Part shown: one piece after another, positions 55,634-63,317 of the stretch
Layout of the letters: every line of letters begins with the position of its first letter
Position numbering within the stretch: the first letter of the stretch is position 1
Made by a program: the position numbers and the translations under genes
DNA from: Flavobacteriaceae bacterium GF1
GTDB taxonomy: Bacteria; Bacteroidota; Bacteroidia; Flavobacteriales; Flavobacteriaceae
Length of the DNA stretch: 64,000 bases
Direction: 5' to 3'
NCBI GenBank assembly: GCA_009797885.1
Contig: WNKP01000002.1
Span: forward strand, 186,001 to 250,000
The notes under the pieces: model-generated
What the model saw: only the letters and a program-made list of their open reading frames with translations
Databases searched by the model: none
What the model was told of the DNA's origin: nothing

Positions 55634-56185
55634 TTGGCAAAGGAAAAGATCATATTAGGTATTGACCCGGGAACCCAGATCATGGGTTTTGGAATCATTA
55701 AGGTCGTCAACAAAAAAATGGAGTTTGTTCAAATGAATGAACTCATGCTTAAAAAGTACGATGACCCCTATCTAAGGCTAAAACTCATTTTTGAACGGAC
55801 CTTGGAACTCATAGACTCCTATCATCCAGATGAAATAGCCATAGAAGCCCCATTTTATTCCAAAAATGTGCAATCCATGTTAAAACTGGGGAGGGCACAG
55901 GGAGTGGCCATGGCCGCGGGTCTTTCCAGGCAAATTCCCATTACGGAATACCTGCCCAAAAAAATAAAAATGGCCATAACAGGTAATGGAAATGCCAGCA
56001 AGGAACAAGTGGCCAAGATGTTGCAGGGCCTTTTGGCCCTAAAGACCCTACCAAAAAATTTGGACAGCACGGATGGTCTTGCCGCGGCCGTATGTCATTT
56101 TTACAATGAAGGTCGAATAAATGTTGGGGTCAGCTATACAGGTTGGGAAGCCTTTGTAAGGCAGAACCCAAAGAAAATTGGTTAG
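55634..56185 (+). CDS. ruvC: Holliday junction resolvase RuvC
   Basis: A 183-residue endonuclease that resolves Holliday junctions with RuvAB. The acidic active site is present: Asp in ILGIDPGTQIMGFG, Glu in IAIEAPFYSKNVQ, and two Asp in NLDSTDGLAAAVCHFY. The start is TTG at 55634, giving M(A)KEKIILGIDPG, which fits the family N-terminus; no ATG is available. hemW begins one base after its stop, so they are co-transcribed. Confidence 0.95.
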   Translation: MAKEKIILGIDPGTQIMGFGIIKVVNKKMEFVQMNELMLKKYDDPYLRLKLIFERTLELIDSYHPDEIAIEAPFYSKNVQSMLKLGRAQGVAMAAGLSRQIPITEYLPKKIKMAITGNGNASKEQVAKMLQGLLALKTLPKNLDSTDGLAAAVCHFYNEGRINVGVSYTGWEAFVRQNPKKIG

Positions 56186-56186
56186 C

Positions 56187-57320
56187 ATGGCCGGCATCTA
56201 CATTCACGTACCTTTTTGCAAACAAGCTTGCCATTACTGCGATTTTCATTTTTCCACAAGCCTGAAGAAGAAAAATGACATGCTTTTGGCCCTCCAACAA
56301 GAGATGGTATTGCGAAAAGCGGAACTGAACGATCAAAGCATTGAAACCATTTATTTTGGTGGGGGCACCCCCTCAATTTTGGAGCCCCATGAAATAGAAG
56401 GATTGCTACATACGGTTTATGCCCACTATAAAGTGGGCGATAACCCGGAGATTACCTTGGAAGCGAATCCGGATGATCTGCCAAGGAATCAAATTCTTCG
56501 GCTATCGCGAACTCCGATCAATCGTTTAAGTATTGGGATACAGTCTTTTTTTGATACCGACCTAACACTCATGAACCGGGCACACAATGCCAAAGAAGCT
56601 TCCGTTTGCTTGGAAGAAGCAAGGGTCTTTTTTGAAAATATATCCATCGACCTGATCTATGGAATTCCGGGAATGGATGAAAAACGATGGGAAAGGAATA
56701 TTACGAGGGCATTATCCTTTGGCGTTCCACATATTTCGGCCTATGCCTTAACCGTTGAGCCCAAAACAGCTTTGGAGCATTTTATTAAAGAGGGAAAAGT
56801 ACCTAATGTGGATGATGGGCAGGCACAGCGCCAGTTTCATATCCTTGTAGAGTGTTTGGAGGAAAAAGGGTACATCAATTATGAGATTTCGAATTTTGGA
56901 AAGCCCGGTTTTTTTTCAAAAAACAATACGGCCTATTGGCAGGGAAAGCATTACCTAGGGATAGGACCTTCGGCCCATTCCTTTGATGGAAAGAGGAGGG
57001 GGTGGAATGTTAGGAACAATTCGAAATATATAAAGGCCCTGGAAGGGAACCAAGTGCCCATTGAACGTGAGGTATTAAGTGTTCGCGACAGGTATAACGA
57101 ATATGTGATGACGGGGCTTAGAACCATTTGGGGGGTTTCCTTGCAAAAGGTAAGCAAGGAATTTGGACCGACCTATGGACAATATCTTGGGCAACAGGCC
57201 GAAAAATATATTGCTGAACATCTTTTGTTTTGGGATGGTGATGTACTCTTGACCACAAAAAAAGGGAGGTTCTTGGCAGATGGGATCGCGAGCGATTTGT
57301 TTATGGTTAACTTGTCCTGA
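56187..57320 (+). CDS. hemW: Radical-SAM heme chaperone HemW
   Basis: A 377-residue radical-SAM protein of the HemW (formerly coproporphyrinogen oxidase-like) family. Cluster cysteines are in VPFCKQACHYCDFHF (Cys11, Cys15, Cys18); IYFGGGTPS and ISIDLIYGIPG follow. HemW has the extra fourth motif residue lacking in true HemN; it carries heme to respiratory proteins. The ATG at 56187 is preferred to an in-frame TTG at 56178. Not a tRNA or porphyrin enzyme as older annotations claim. Confidence 0.92.
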   Translation: MAGIYIHVPFCKQACHYCDFHFSTSLKKKNDMLLALQQEMVLRKAELNDQSIETIYFGGGTPSILEPHEIEGLLHTVYAHYKVGDNPEITLEANPDDLPRNQILRLSRTPINRLSIGIQSFFDTDLTLMNRAHNAKEASVCLEEARVFFENISIDLIYGIPGMDEKRWERNITRALSFGVPHISAYALTVEPKTALEHFIKEGKVPNVDDGQAQRQFHILVECLEEKGYINYEISNFGKPGFFSKNNTAYWQGKHYLGIGPSAHSFDGKRRGWNVRNNSKYIKALEGNQVPIEREVLSVRDRYNEYVMTGLRTIWGVSLQKVSKEFGPTYGQYLGQQAEKYIAEHLLFWDGDVLLTTKKGRFLADGIASDLFMVNLS

Positions 57321-57622
57321 ACTTGCTTTAGGATATAAGCTGGACCATACATATGAACAAAGGCTATTTTTATATGGAACTCGTTCAGGCTTGTTCAAAA
57401 GGTTCTGTCATTCCGCACGGATGCTGAGCGAAGTCGAAGTATGATGGGGAATCCACAATAATTTCCGTTCGAATGGATTCCTGCCTGCGCAAGAATTACA
57501 ACGTATCGGCTTGTAATGGATTTTATTCTTTTGTTCAAAACCATAAAGTTCAAATCCATAGGGGCTTATTTGAATATCGATATAATTTGAGTAGTTTGGA
57601 TACTTAATCAAGTTCAGCATAA
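57321..57622. repeat. 302-base intergenic region with a dispersed-repeat-like segment
   Basis: No gene is visible between hemW and the cyclase gene. Bases 57404-57500 contain TGTCATTCCGCACGGATG, GAGCGAAGTCGAAGTATGA and GGATTCCTGCCTGCGC, which I recall as pieces of intergenic repeats common in Flavobacteriia genomes. Only one copy is in the window, so repetition cannot be shown here. The remainder is AT-rich and featureless. Confidence 0.4.
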
Positions 57623-58369
57623 ATGATAGCCTCCATTAAGTACAAATCCCAAACGTTAAAAGTGGACTTGTCCAAACCCTTGGACCTATCCATCCCCTTA
57701 CGTGGAGGTACATCCAATGTTAATGCATGGTATGTTGCCCCGCCTACCATAGGACCACATAGGGAAGAAGGATTTGTGGGAAGCGTAACGGAAGGGGGTA
57801 GCGTAAATTTTAATGATATCCACTTTAATCCCCACGCCCATGTTACACATACGGAATGTGTGGGGCATATTACCAAAGAGGTCCACTCGATAAATGACCA
57901 TCTAAACAACTACTTTTTCTGGACGGAACTGATTACAGTCGCCCCAGAGAAACAAGGAATGGATTTTGTGATTTCCAAGAAGCAATTACAGTATGCGTTG
58001 GGCGCCAAAAAAAGGGAGGCCGTCGTTATTAGGACATTACCCAATACCAATGAAAAATACAATAGACAGTATTCCAATACCAATCCCCCCTATTTTTTGG
58101 AAGAGGCCATTATGTATTTAAGGGATAAGGGGGTGGAACATTTGTTGGTGGATTTGCCTTCGGTGGATAGGGAGAAGGATGGAGGTTTGTTGAAGGCCCA
58201 TAAAGCATTTTGGAATCTGGACGGGGACATTCGGTTTAAGGCTACCATTACGGAATTCGTATATGTGGACAATAGTATCGAGGACGGTAGATACCTTCTT
58301 AACCTGCAAGTGGCCCCTTTTGAAAATGATGCAAGCCCCAGTAGGCCCCTGTTATTTGGCCCGGTCTAA
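57623..58369 (+). CDS. Cyclase-family (kynurenine formamidase-like) hydrolase
   Basis: A 248-residue putative cyclase/KynB-fold metal hydrolase. The core histidine motif, usually HxGTHxD, is here NPHAHVTHTECVGHI, keeping two or three histidines with Glu for Asp; DLSIPLRGGTSNVNAW at the N-terminus is typical too. Members hydrolyse formamides or lactams or have unknown substrates. No tryptophan-degradation genes are close, so the substrate is open. Confidence 0.78.
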   Translation: MIASIKYKSQTLKVDLSKPLDLSIPLRGGTSNVNAWYVAPPTIGPHREEGFVGSVTEGGSVNFNDIHFNPHAHVTHTECVGHITKEVHSINDHLNNYFFWTELITVAPEKQGMDFVISKKQLQYALGAKKREAVVIRTLPNTNEKYNRQYSNTNPPYFLEEAIMYLRDKGVEHLLVDLPSVDREKDGGLLKAHKAFWNLDGDIRFKATITEFVYVDNSIEDGRYLLNLQVAPFENDASPSRPLLFGPV

Positions 58370-58415
58370 AAGTACAATAGGAACCCAAGATGGGTACTTT
58401 GTTTATATTTAAGCA

Positions 58416-59039
58416 ATGGATGGTTTTATTGAGGCAATTTTAGGACTGTTATTGGGTGTGGTACTCACGTATTGGGTGTATGGCCTTTTCAACCAAAAAA
58501 GGAAAAAGGAGCTTGTGCAACACCAATCCACCGTAATTTTGGATAAGATCAAAAGTGTCTGTAAACTGGTTTCGGTAGAAGGGGATTTCGCTGAGATTTA
58601 TAGCTACGAGAATATCAAGGAAGGTTTTATGAAGGTCCTCAGCAGTAAGAAGAAAGCCCTTGTGGTCATCAATGCCAAAGCACAGGTGGGATACGATCTT
58701 AAAAAATTACTTTTAAAGGCCGACTTGGATAAGAAAAGGATTGTACTCTCAGAATTCCCCGAACCCGAAGTATTGTCCATTGAACCGGACATTCAGTTCT
58801 ATGATATTAAAAATGGTCTGTTCAATTCCTTTTCTTCGGAAGACCTGACCGATTTAAATGCCAAGGCCAAGGAACATATTCGGGAGAAAATTCCAGAGAG
58901 TGGCCTTTTGGATACGGCAAAGCGGGAAGCACTGGAGGCCGTATTGATTATTGAGAAGATTGTGGAGACCATTGGTTGGAAATTGGATTATTCCGCTTTG
59001 GACCTATCAAATAAGGAAAAACAGTTTTTAGAAAGTTAA
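58416..59039 (+). CDS. DUF4230 membrane-anchored protein
   Basis: A 207-residue protein with one N-terminal helix (GFIEAILGLLLGVVLTYWVYGLF) and an extracytoplasmic DUF4230 domain (VCKLVSVEGDFAEIYSYEN, KKALVVINAKAQVGYDLKKL, RIVLSEFPEPEVLSIEPDIQFYDIKNGLFN). Function unknown. The next gene starts four bases after its stop, suggesting co-transcription. Confidence 0.82.
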   Translation: MDGFIEAILGLLLGVVLTYWVYGLFNQKRKKELVQHQSTVILDKIKSVCKLVSVEGDFAEIYSYENIKEGFMKVLSSKKKALVVINAKAQVGYDLKKLLLKADLDKKRIVLSEFPEPEVLSIEPDIQFYDIKNGLFNSFSSEDLTDLNAKAKEHIREKIPESGLLDTAKREALEAVLIIEKIVETIGWKLDYSALDLSNKEKQFLES

Positions 59040-59043
59040 ATTG

Positions 59044-59442
59044 ATGAAGAAGACAATAGTAGCGTTGGCATTGCTTTTTTTGCCGTTGGTGGTGGTCGGC
59101 CAAAAATCGACCGTACTGGAATTTGATTCCGAATTTGCACATGTGGTCTATATCTGGTTAAAAGATCCGGATAATGCGTCCCATAGGGCGACCTTTGAAA
59201 AATCGCTTCGAAAGTTTTTGGATAACTCAAAATTCGCTAAGACCAACTTCATTGGAAGACCACCCAAAGCGGTCAGGGAGGTAGTGGACGATTCATTTAC
59301 CTATAACCTGATCGTTACTTTTGAATCTGCCGAGGCACAGGATGGGTATCAAAAGGAAGAAGCACATCTTACCTTTATTGAGGAATGTAAGGACCTTTGG
59401 GAAAAAGTAATCGTATATGACGCTAAGGGCATACCACAGTGA
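59044..59442 (+). CDS. Dabb (stress-responsive A/B barrel) domain protein
   Basis: A 132-residue protein with a signal peptide (KKTIVALALLFLPLVVVGQ) and a single Dabb-type ferredoxin-like domain (FAHVVYIWLKDPDNASHRATFEKSL, YNLIVTFESAEAQDGYQKEEAHLTFIEEC). Such domains dimerise to form a small barrel; exported versions are of unknown use. The ATG at 59044 is preferred to a TTG one codon before. Its stop overlaps the next start. Confidence 0.75.
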   Translation: MKKTIVALALLFLPLVVVGQKSTVLEFDSEFAHVVYIWLKDPDNASHRATFEKSLRKFLDNSKFAKTNFIGRPPKAVREVVDDSFTYNLIVTFESAEAQDGYQKEEAHLTFIEECKDLWEKVIVYDAKGIPQ

Positions 59443-59792
59443 ATATTGAACAACTAAGGGAATATTGCATTTCCAAGAGAGGGGTTACCGAAAGTTTTCC
59501 CTTTGATGAACATACCTTGGTGTTCAAGGTAATGGGAAAAATGTTTGCACTGGTGGCCTTGGAGCGCTTGCCCTCCCAGGTAAACTTAAAATGCGATCCG
59601 GAAAGGGCCCTGACATTGAGGGAGGAATATGATGGTATTATAATCCCGGGCTACCACATGAGCAAAAAACATTGGAATACCCTCTTTTTAGACCAACTGC
59701 CACCCCTATTTTTAAAGGAACTTATAGACCACTCCTATAACTTGGTGGTTTCACAACTTCCAAAGCGGATTCGGGAGCAACTGGGATACTAA
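59439..59792 (+). CDS. MmcQ/YjbR-family protein
   Basis: A 117-residue cytoplasmic protein of the MmcQ/YjbR family, with a CyaY-like fold: YCISKRGVTESFPFDEHTLVFKVMGKMFAL, LKCDPERALTLREEYDGIIPGYHMSKKHW. Probable nucleic-acid-binding fold, role unknown. GTG start at 59439 overlaps the preceding stop by four bases, so the two are translationally coupled. Confidence 0.85.
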   Translation: MNIEQLREYCISKRGVTESFPFDEHTLVFKVMGKMFALVALERLPSQVNLKCDPERALTLREEYDGIIIPGYHMSKKHWNTLFLDQLPPLFLKELIDHSYNLVVSQLPKRIREQLGY

Positions 59793-59930
59793 GCAACATT
59801 GTAAGAAAAAAATTACTAATTTCATCTATACTTTTAGACCATTCGCCGAAGATAACCAACAAATTATCCCCCAAGAGCCAGGAATTGGTTCATTTTGTAA
59901 GAAGTTTGTAACGTACAAATATGTCAACTC

Positions 59931-60329
59931 GTGAAAGTATTATTTATAGAAGATGATATGATAGAATCTATGAAATTGCAACGGGCAATTTCAAAGTTTC
60001 AATACAAACACACCATTATTGAAGCTAAAAATGGAGAAGAGGCCCTTGAAATTTTGAAAGGTGGGGACTTACCGGATATTATTTTCTTGGACCTAAATAT
60101 GCCCAGAATGAGTGGCATTGAATTTTTGACCATTTTAAAATCCGATGACCGCCTTAAATATTTGCCTACCGTGATTTTGACCACATCGGAAAATAGGGCG
60201 GATTTATTGGAATGTTTCCGCATTGGGATTGCTGGTTATATTATAAAGCCCTTAAAATATGAGGATTACGAGTCAAAAATTAAAAAAGTGTTTGACTATT
60301 GGGAAATAAGTGAATTGATAAAAGCCTAA
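59931..60329 (+). CDS. Stand-alone response regulator (CheY-like receiver)
   Basis: A 132-residue single receiver domain: acidic pocket Glu7-Asp8-Asp9, phospho-acceptor Asp54 in FLDLNMPRMSG, switch Thr in VILTTSEN, and conserved Lys in GYIIKPLKYED. No output domain. It begins with GTG at 59931. It sits 77 bases before the H-NOX gene and is the only receiver in the window, so it is the best candidate to accept phosphate from the PAS kinase at 60903-63302 (inference). Confidence 0.9.
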   Translation: MKVLFIEDDMIESMKLQRAISKFQYKHTIIEAKNGEEALEILKGGDLPDIIFLDLNMPRMSGIEFLTILKSDDRLKYLPTVILTTSENRADLLECFRIGIAGYIIKPLKYEDYESKIKKVFDYWEISELIKA

Positions 60330-60406
60330 CAAAAAACCGCATTTCACAACATTATTTTTTAACAGAGTAGTCCAATTCCTACTTTTATTTCATAATCTTC
60401 TGTATT

Positions 60407-60949
60407 GTGAAAGGAATTGTTTTTGCCGAGTTCTTGGAAATGGTGGAGTCCAACTTTGGGCTTGAAACGGTAGATACCATCATAGAGAACTCCGATTTAC
60501 CTTCTGGGGGAGCCTACACGGCTGTTGGGACGTATGAGTTTTCAGAGATGCTTCAACTGGTCGATCAGTTGAGTACCATCACTAAAATTTCCATCAACGA
60601 CCTGTTGTACACATTTGGATTGTATCTTTTTGATAGTCTCGCAAAGGCGCATCCCGATGTTGTGAGCAGTTATAAGGATCCGTTAAGCTTACTCTATTCC
60701 ATAGAAGACCATATTCACGTACAGGTGAAGAAACTGTATCCGGATGCAGAATTGCCATCATTTAGAATACTTGAACGGTTGGACCATTCATTGACAATGA
60801 TCTACAGTTCTTCCAGAGGGCTCTATGCTTTGGCACATGGTCTTATCAAAAAGACTTTTGACCATTTCCAGAAGGAAGTGAATGTAGAAATGAAATTATT
60901 AAATGAGCAAGGAACAGAAGTCAGGTTTATCGTTGTCCAACAAGGATAG
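60407..60949 (+). CDS. H-NOX heme nitric-oxide/oxygen-binding sensor
   Basis: A 180-residue stand-alone H-NOX domain, normal in length. Seen: N-terminal KGIVFAEFLEMVESNFG, proximal heme-ligand region IEDHIHVQVKKLYPDAELPSF with His104 as likely ligand and the conserved Pro117, and the heme-propionate motif YxSxR as Tyr133-Ser-Ser135-Ser-Arg137. Stand-alone H-NOX proteins bind NO (sometimes O2) and control a neighbouring histidine kinase or cyclase. Start is GTG at 60407. The kinase gene overlaps its last 47 bases, tying their translation. Confidence 0.92.
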   Translation: MKGIVFAEFLEMVESNFGLETVDTIIENSDLPSGGAYTAVGTYEFSEMLQLVDQLSTITKISINDLLYTFGLYLFDSLAKAHPDVVSSYKDPLSLLYSIEDHIHVQVKKLYPDAELPSFRILERLDHSLTMIYSSSRGLYALAHGLIKKTFDHFQKEVNVEMKLLNEQGTEVRFIVVQQG

Positions 60950-63302
60950 CTCGGAAGTAGCCCTTTTGAAAAGGGCACTTAATCGGGAAAAGCGGGCCCG
61001 AAAACAGGCGGAGCAGCTGTTGGAAAACAAATCCAAGGAACTTTACGACGCATCCCTTCATCTAAGGGAGGCCAATGGTAGATTGGAATCCTTGCTCAAT
61101 AAAAAGGATTCCAAGATAGACAGTGCTTTTGTAAACATTATTGACCCCTATGTAGTCATGGATCTAAGTACACGGGTCATTAATATGAATACCAGCGCAA
61201 AGGAATTTTTGGGCTTTGATCATACCAAAGAGGACGTTCACCTTATTAGTTTGGTCCATAAGGATTATGAACAATATACAGCAGAATCTTTTAAGACGCT
61301 ACTTCAGGTAGGTGTTTTAAAAAATTACAATGCAAAAATATACACAAAAAAGAATGTCGAGAAATCCGTAAATATCAACGCTAGCCTTATTTATGGGGAA
61401 GACGGTTCACCAATTGCGGCACAGGGTATTATTAGGGATATTACCAAGGAAGTCCAAATAAAGGAACTGCTGGAGAGTCAAAAAAAGCAGCAGGACATTA
61501 TAGTGGAGAATTCTTCCCTTGGGATTGTTTTGGTGGTAAATGGGAAAATCGTCAAGGCGAATAAAACCTTTGTGGAACTTCTGGGATATTCCGAGTTGGA
61601 ACTCAAAAAAATGTCCATAGATGATATATCGACCATTGAGGACGTAAGTCTTTATGAAGACATCCTGAAAAACAATAAAACGGTAGGAACCGACAAATTT
61701 TCCATTGTACGCAAGTTTCATAAAAAAAATGGGAAGTCCATTTGGGGGAAAACCTCTGTAAGCACCGTACGGAACCACAAAGGCGAGATCGATTATAAGG
61801 TGGCCATGGTGGAGGACATTACCAATGATAAGATTTCCGAAGAATTGATAAAGGCTTCGGAGGAACGTTTGTCCACTTTGATCACCAATCTTCAAACAGG
61901 GGTGTTGTTGGAGGATGAAAACCGGAAAATGGTTTTGGCCAACCAAAAATTCTGTGATCTTTTTCAAATACCCATCGCACCGGAAAAGCTTACCGGTGTT
62001 GATTGTAAAAAGGCACTTGACAAGTACAAACACTTGTTTGTTGATCCAGAGCATCTCATAAAAAGGACGGATTACATATTCAAAAAGAAGGAGCTCGTCC
62101 TTTCGGACGAACTGGAACTTGTTGATGGCAGGACCTTTGAACGGGATTATATCCCATTGTTCATTGATGACATCTATAAAGGCCATTTGTGGACCTACAA
62201 TGATGTTACGCTAAGAAAAAACTATCGCAAGAACCTGGAGATCCAGAAGGAAAAGTACAGCAGTATCATTGCCAATATGAATTTGGGATTGGTGGAGATT
62301 GACGGGAACCGAACGATCCTGATGGCCAACCACAGATACTCGGAAATGATCGGTGTGCCCCAAGAGGACCTCTTTGGCCAAAATGTGCTGGAGTTCATGA
62401 ACCTGGACAAAGAGAATCTGGATAAGGTAAATGAACAATTTGAAAAACGTAAAAAAGATCAATCGGACTCTTATGAAGTTGAGATTACCCTGAACACCGG
62501 GGAAAAGAAACATTGGTTGATCAGTGGCGCCCCCCGATACGATGAAGCTGGTAAAATTGTGGGTTCCATTGGGGTGCATTTGGATATTACCAAACAAAAG
62601 GAATTGGAATTGCAGAAGCAAAACCTGGTGAACGAGTTGGAGGAAAGCAATCAAGGATTACAGGAATACGCCCATATTGTGTCCCATGACCTAAAATCCC
62701 CATTGCGAAGTGTAACTGCATTGGCAACATGGCTTTATGACGATTACAGCGATGTTTTGGATGAAAATGGCAAGTACAATCTGCAGATGATGATGGAGAA
62801 GGTAGAGGGGATGGACAAGTTAATAGATGGCATACTAAAATATTCCACGGTAAACAGTGATACCTTGGATAGCACGGATGTGGACGTGAACCAAGTGGTG
62901 AGGGAGATAGGGGAAATTATTTATATACCCGATCACGTTTCCATTAAGGTGGCCAATACACTGCCCGTAATTCAGGCAGACAAGGTGAAGATCCATCAAC
63001 TCTTCCAAAACTTCTTGAGCAATGCCGTGGTCAATATTGAAAAAAAGGTGGGGATTGTGGAGATTGCAAGCAAGGAAACCACTACACATTGGGAGTTCAG
63101 CATAAAGGACAACGGGGTAGGAATCCCAAAGGAATACCACGAAAAAATATTTAAGATTTTCCAATCCATAGGAAATAATGAGCGTTCCACGGGAATTGGA
63201 CTTTCCATAGTCAAAAAGATTGTGGACAGATATCGCGGTAAAGTATGGTTGGAAAGTGAAATAGGGGTGGGTACAACATTCCATTTCACCATAAAAAAAT
63301 AA
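60903..63302 (+). CDS. Multi-PAS sensor histidine kinase paired with H-NOX
   Basis: A 799-residue soluble kinase without membrane segments. An N-terminal coiled coil (about 18-70, ALLKRALNREKRARKQAEQLLENK) is followed by four PAS-type regions (about 75-190, 195-315, 320-440, 445-570; for example NSSLGIVLVVNGKIVKANKTFVELLGYS and MNLGLVEIDGNRTILMANHRYSEMIG), then HisKA with His595 in IVSHDLKSPLRS and HATPase with N-box FQNFLSNAV, DNGVGIP and GIGLSIVKKIV. The N-box reads NAVVNIEKK instead of the usual NAxKYT. No receiver is attached. Lies between the H-NOX and FIST genes. Confidence 0.92.
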   Translation: MSKEQKSGLSLSNKDSSEVALLKRALNREKRARKQAEQLLENKSKELYDASLHLREANGRLESLLNKKDSKIDSAFVNIIDPYVVMDLSTRVINMNTSAKEFLGFDHTKEDVHLISLVHKDYEQYTAESFKTLLQVGVLKNYNAKIYTKKNVEKSVNINASLIYGEDGSPIAAQGIIRDITKEVQIKELLESQKKQQDIIVENSSLGIVLVVNGKIVKANKTFVELLGYSELELKKMSIDDISTIEDVSLYEDILKNNKTVGTDKFSIVRKFHKKNGKSIWGKTSVSTVRNHKGEIDYKVAMVEDITNDKISEELIKASEERLSTLITNLQTGVLLEDENRKMVLANQKFCDLFQIPIAPEKLTGVDCKKALDKYKHLFVDPEHLIKRTDYIFKKKELVLSDELELVDGRTFERDYIPLFIDDIYKGHLWTYNDVTLRKNYRKNLEIQKEKYSSIIANMNLGLVEIDGNRTILMANHRYSEMIGVPQEDLFGQNVLEFMNLDKENLDKVNEQFEKRKKDQSDSYEVEITLNTGEKKHWLISGAPRYDEAGKIVGSIGVHLDITKQKELELQKQNLVNELEESNQGLQEYAHIVSHDLKSPLRSVTALATWLYDDYSDVLDENGKYNLQMMMEKVEGMDKLIDGILKYSTVNSDTLDSTDVDVNQVVREIGEIIYIPDHVSIKVANTLPVIQADKVKIHQLFQNFLSNAVVNIEKKVGIVEIASKETTTHWEFSIKDNGVGIPKEYHEKIFKIFQSIGNNERSTGIGLSIVKKIVDRYRGKVWLESEIGVGTTFHFTIKK

Positions 63303-63317
63303 TGCAAAACAAAATTT

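Noticed and set aside
57404-57500. CRISPR array or insertion-sequence remnant in the largest intergenic gap
   Set aside because: No direct repeats at regular spacing, no terminal inverted repeats and no transposase fragment in any frame.
61407-62186. 259-codon open frame opposite the PAS kinase
   Set aside because: Antisense shadow; composition is hydrophobic/aromatic as expected from the reverse complement of PAS-coding sequence.
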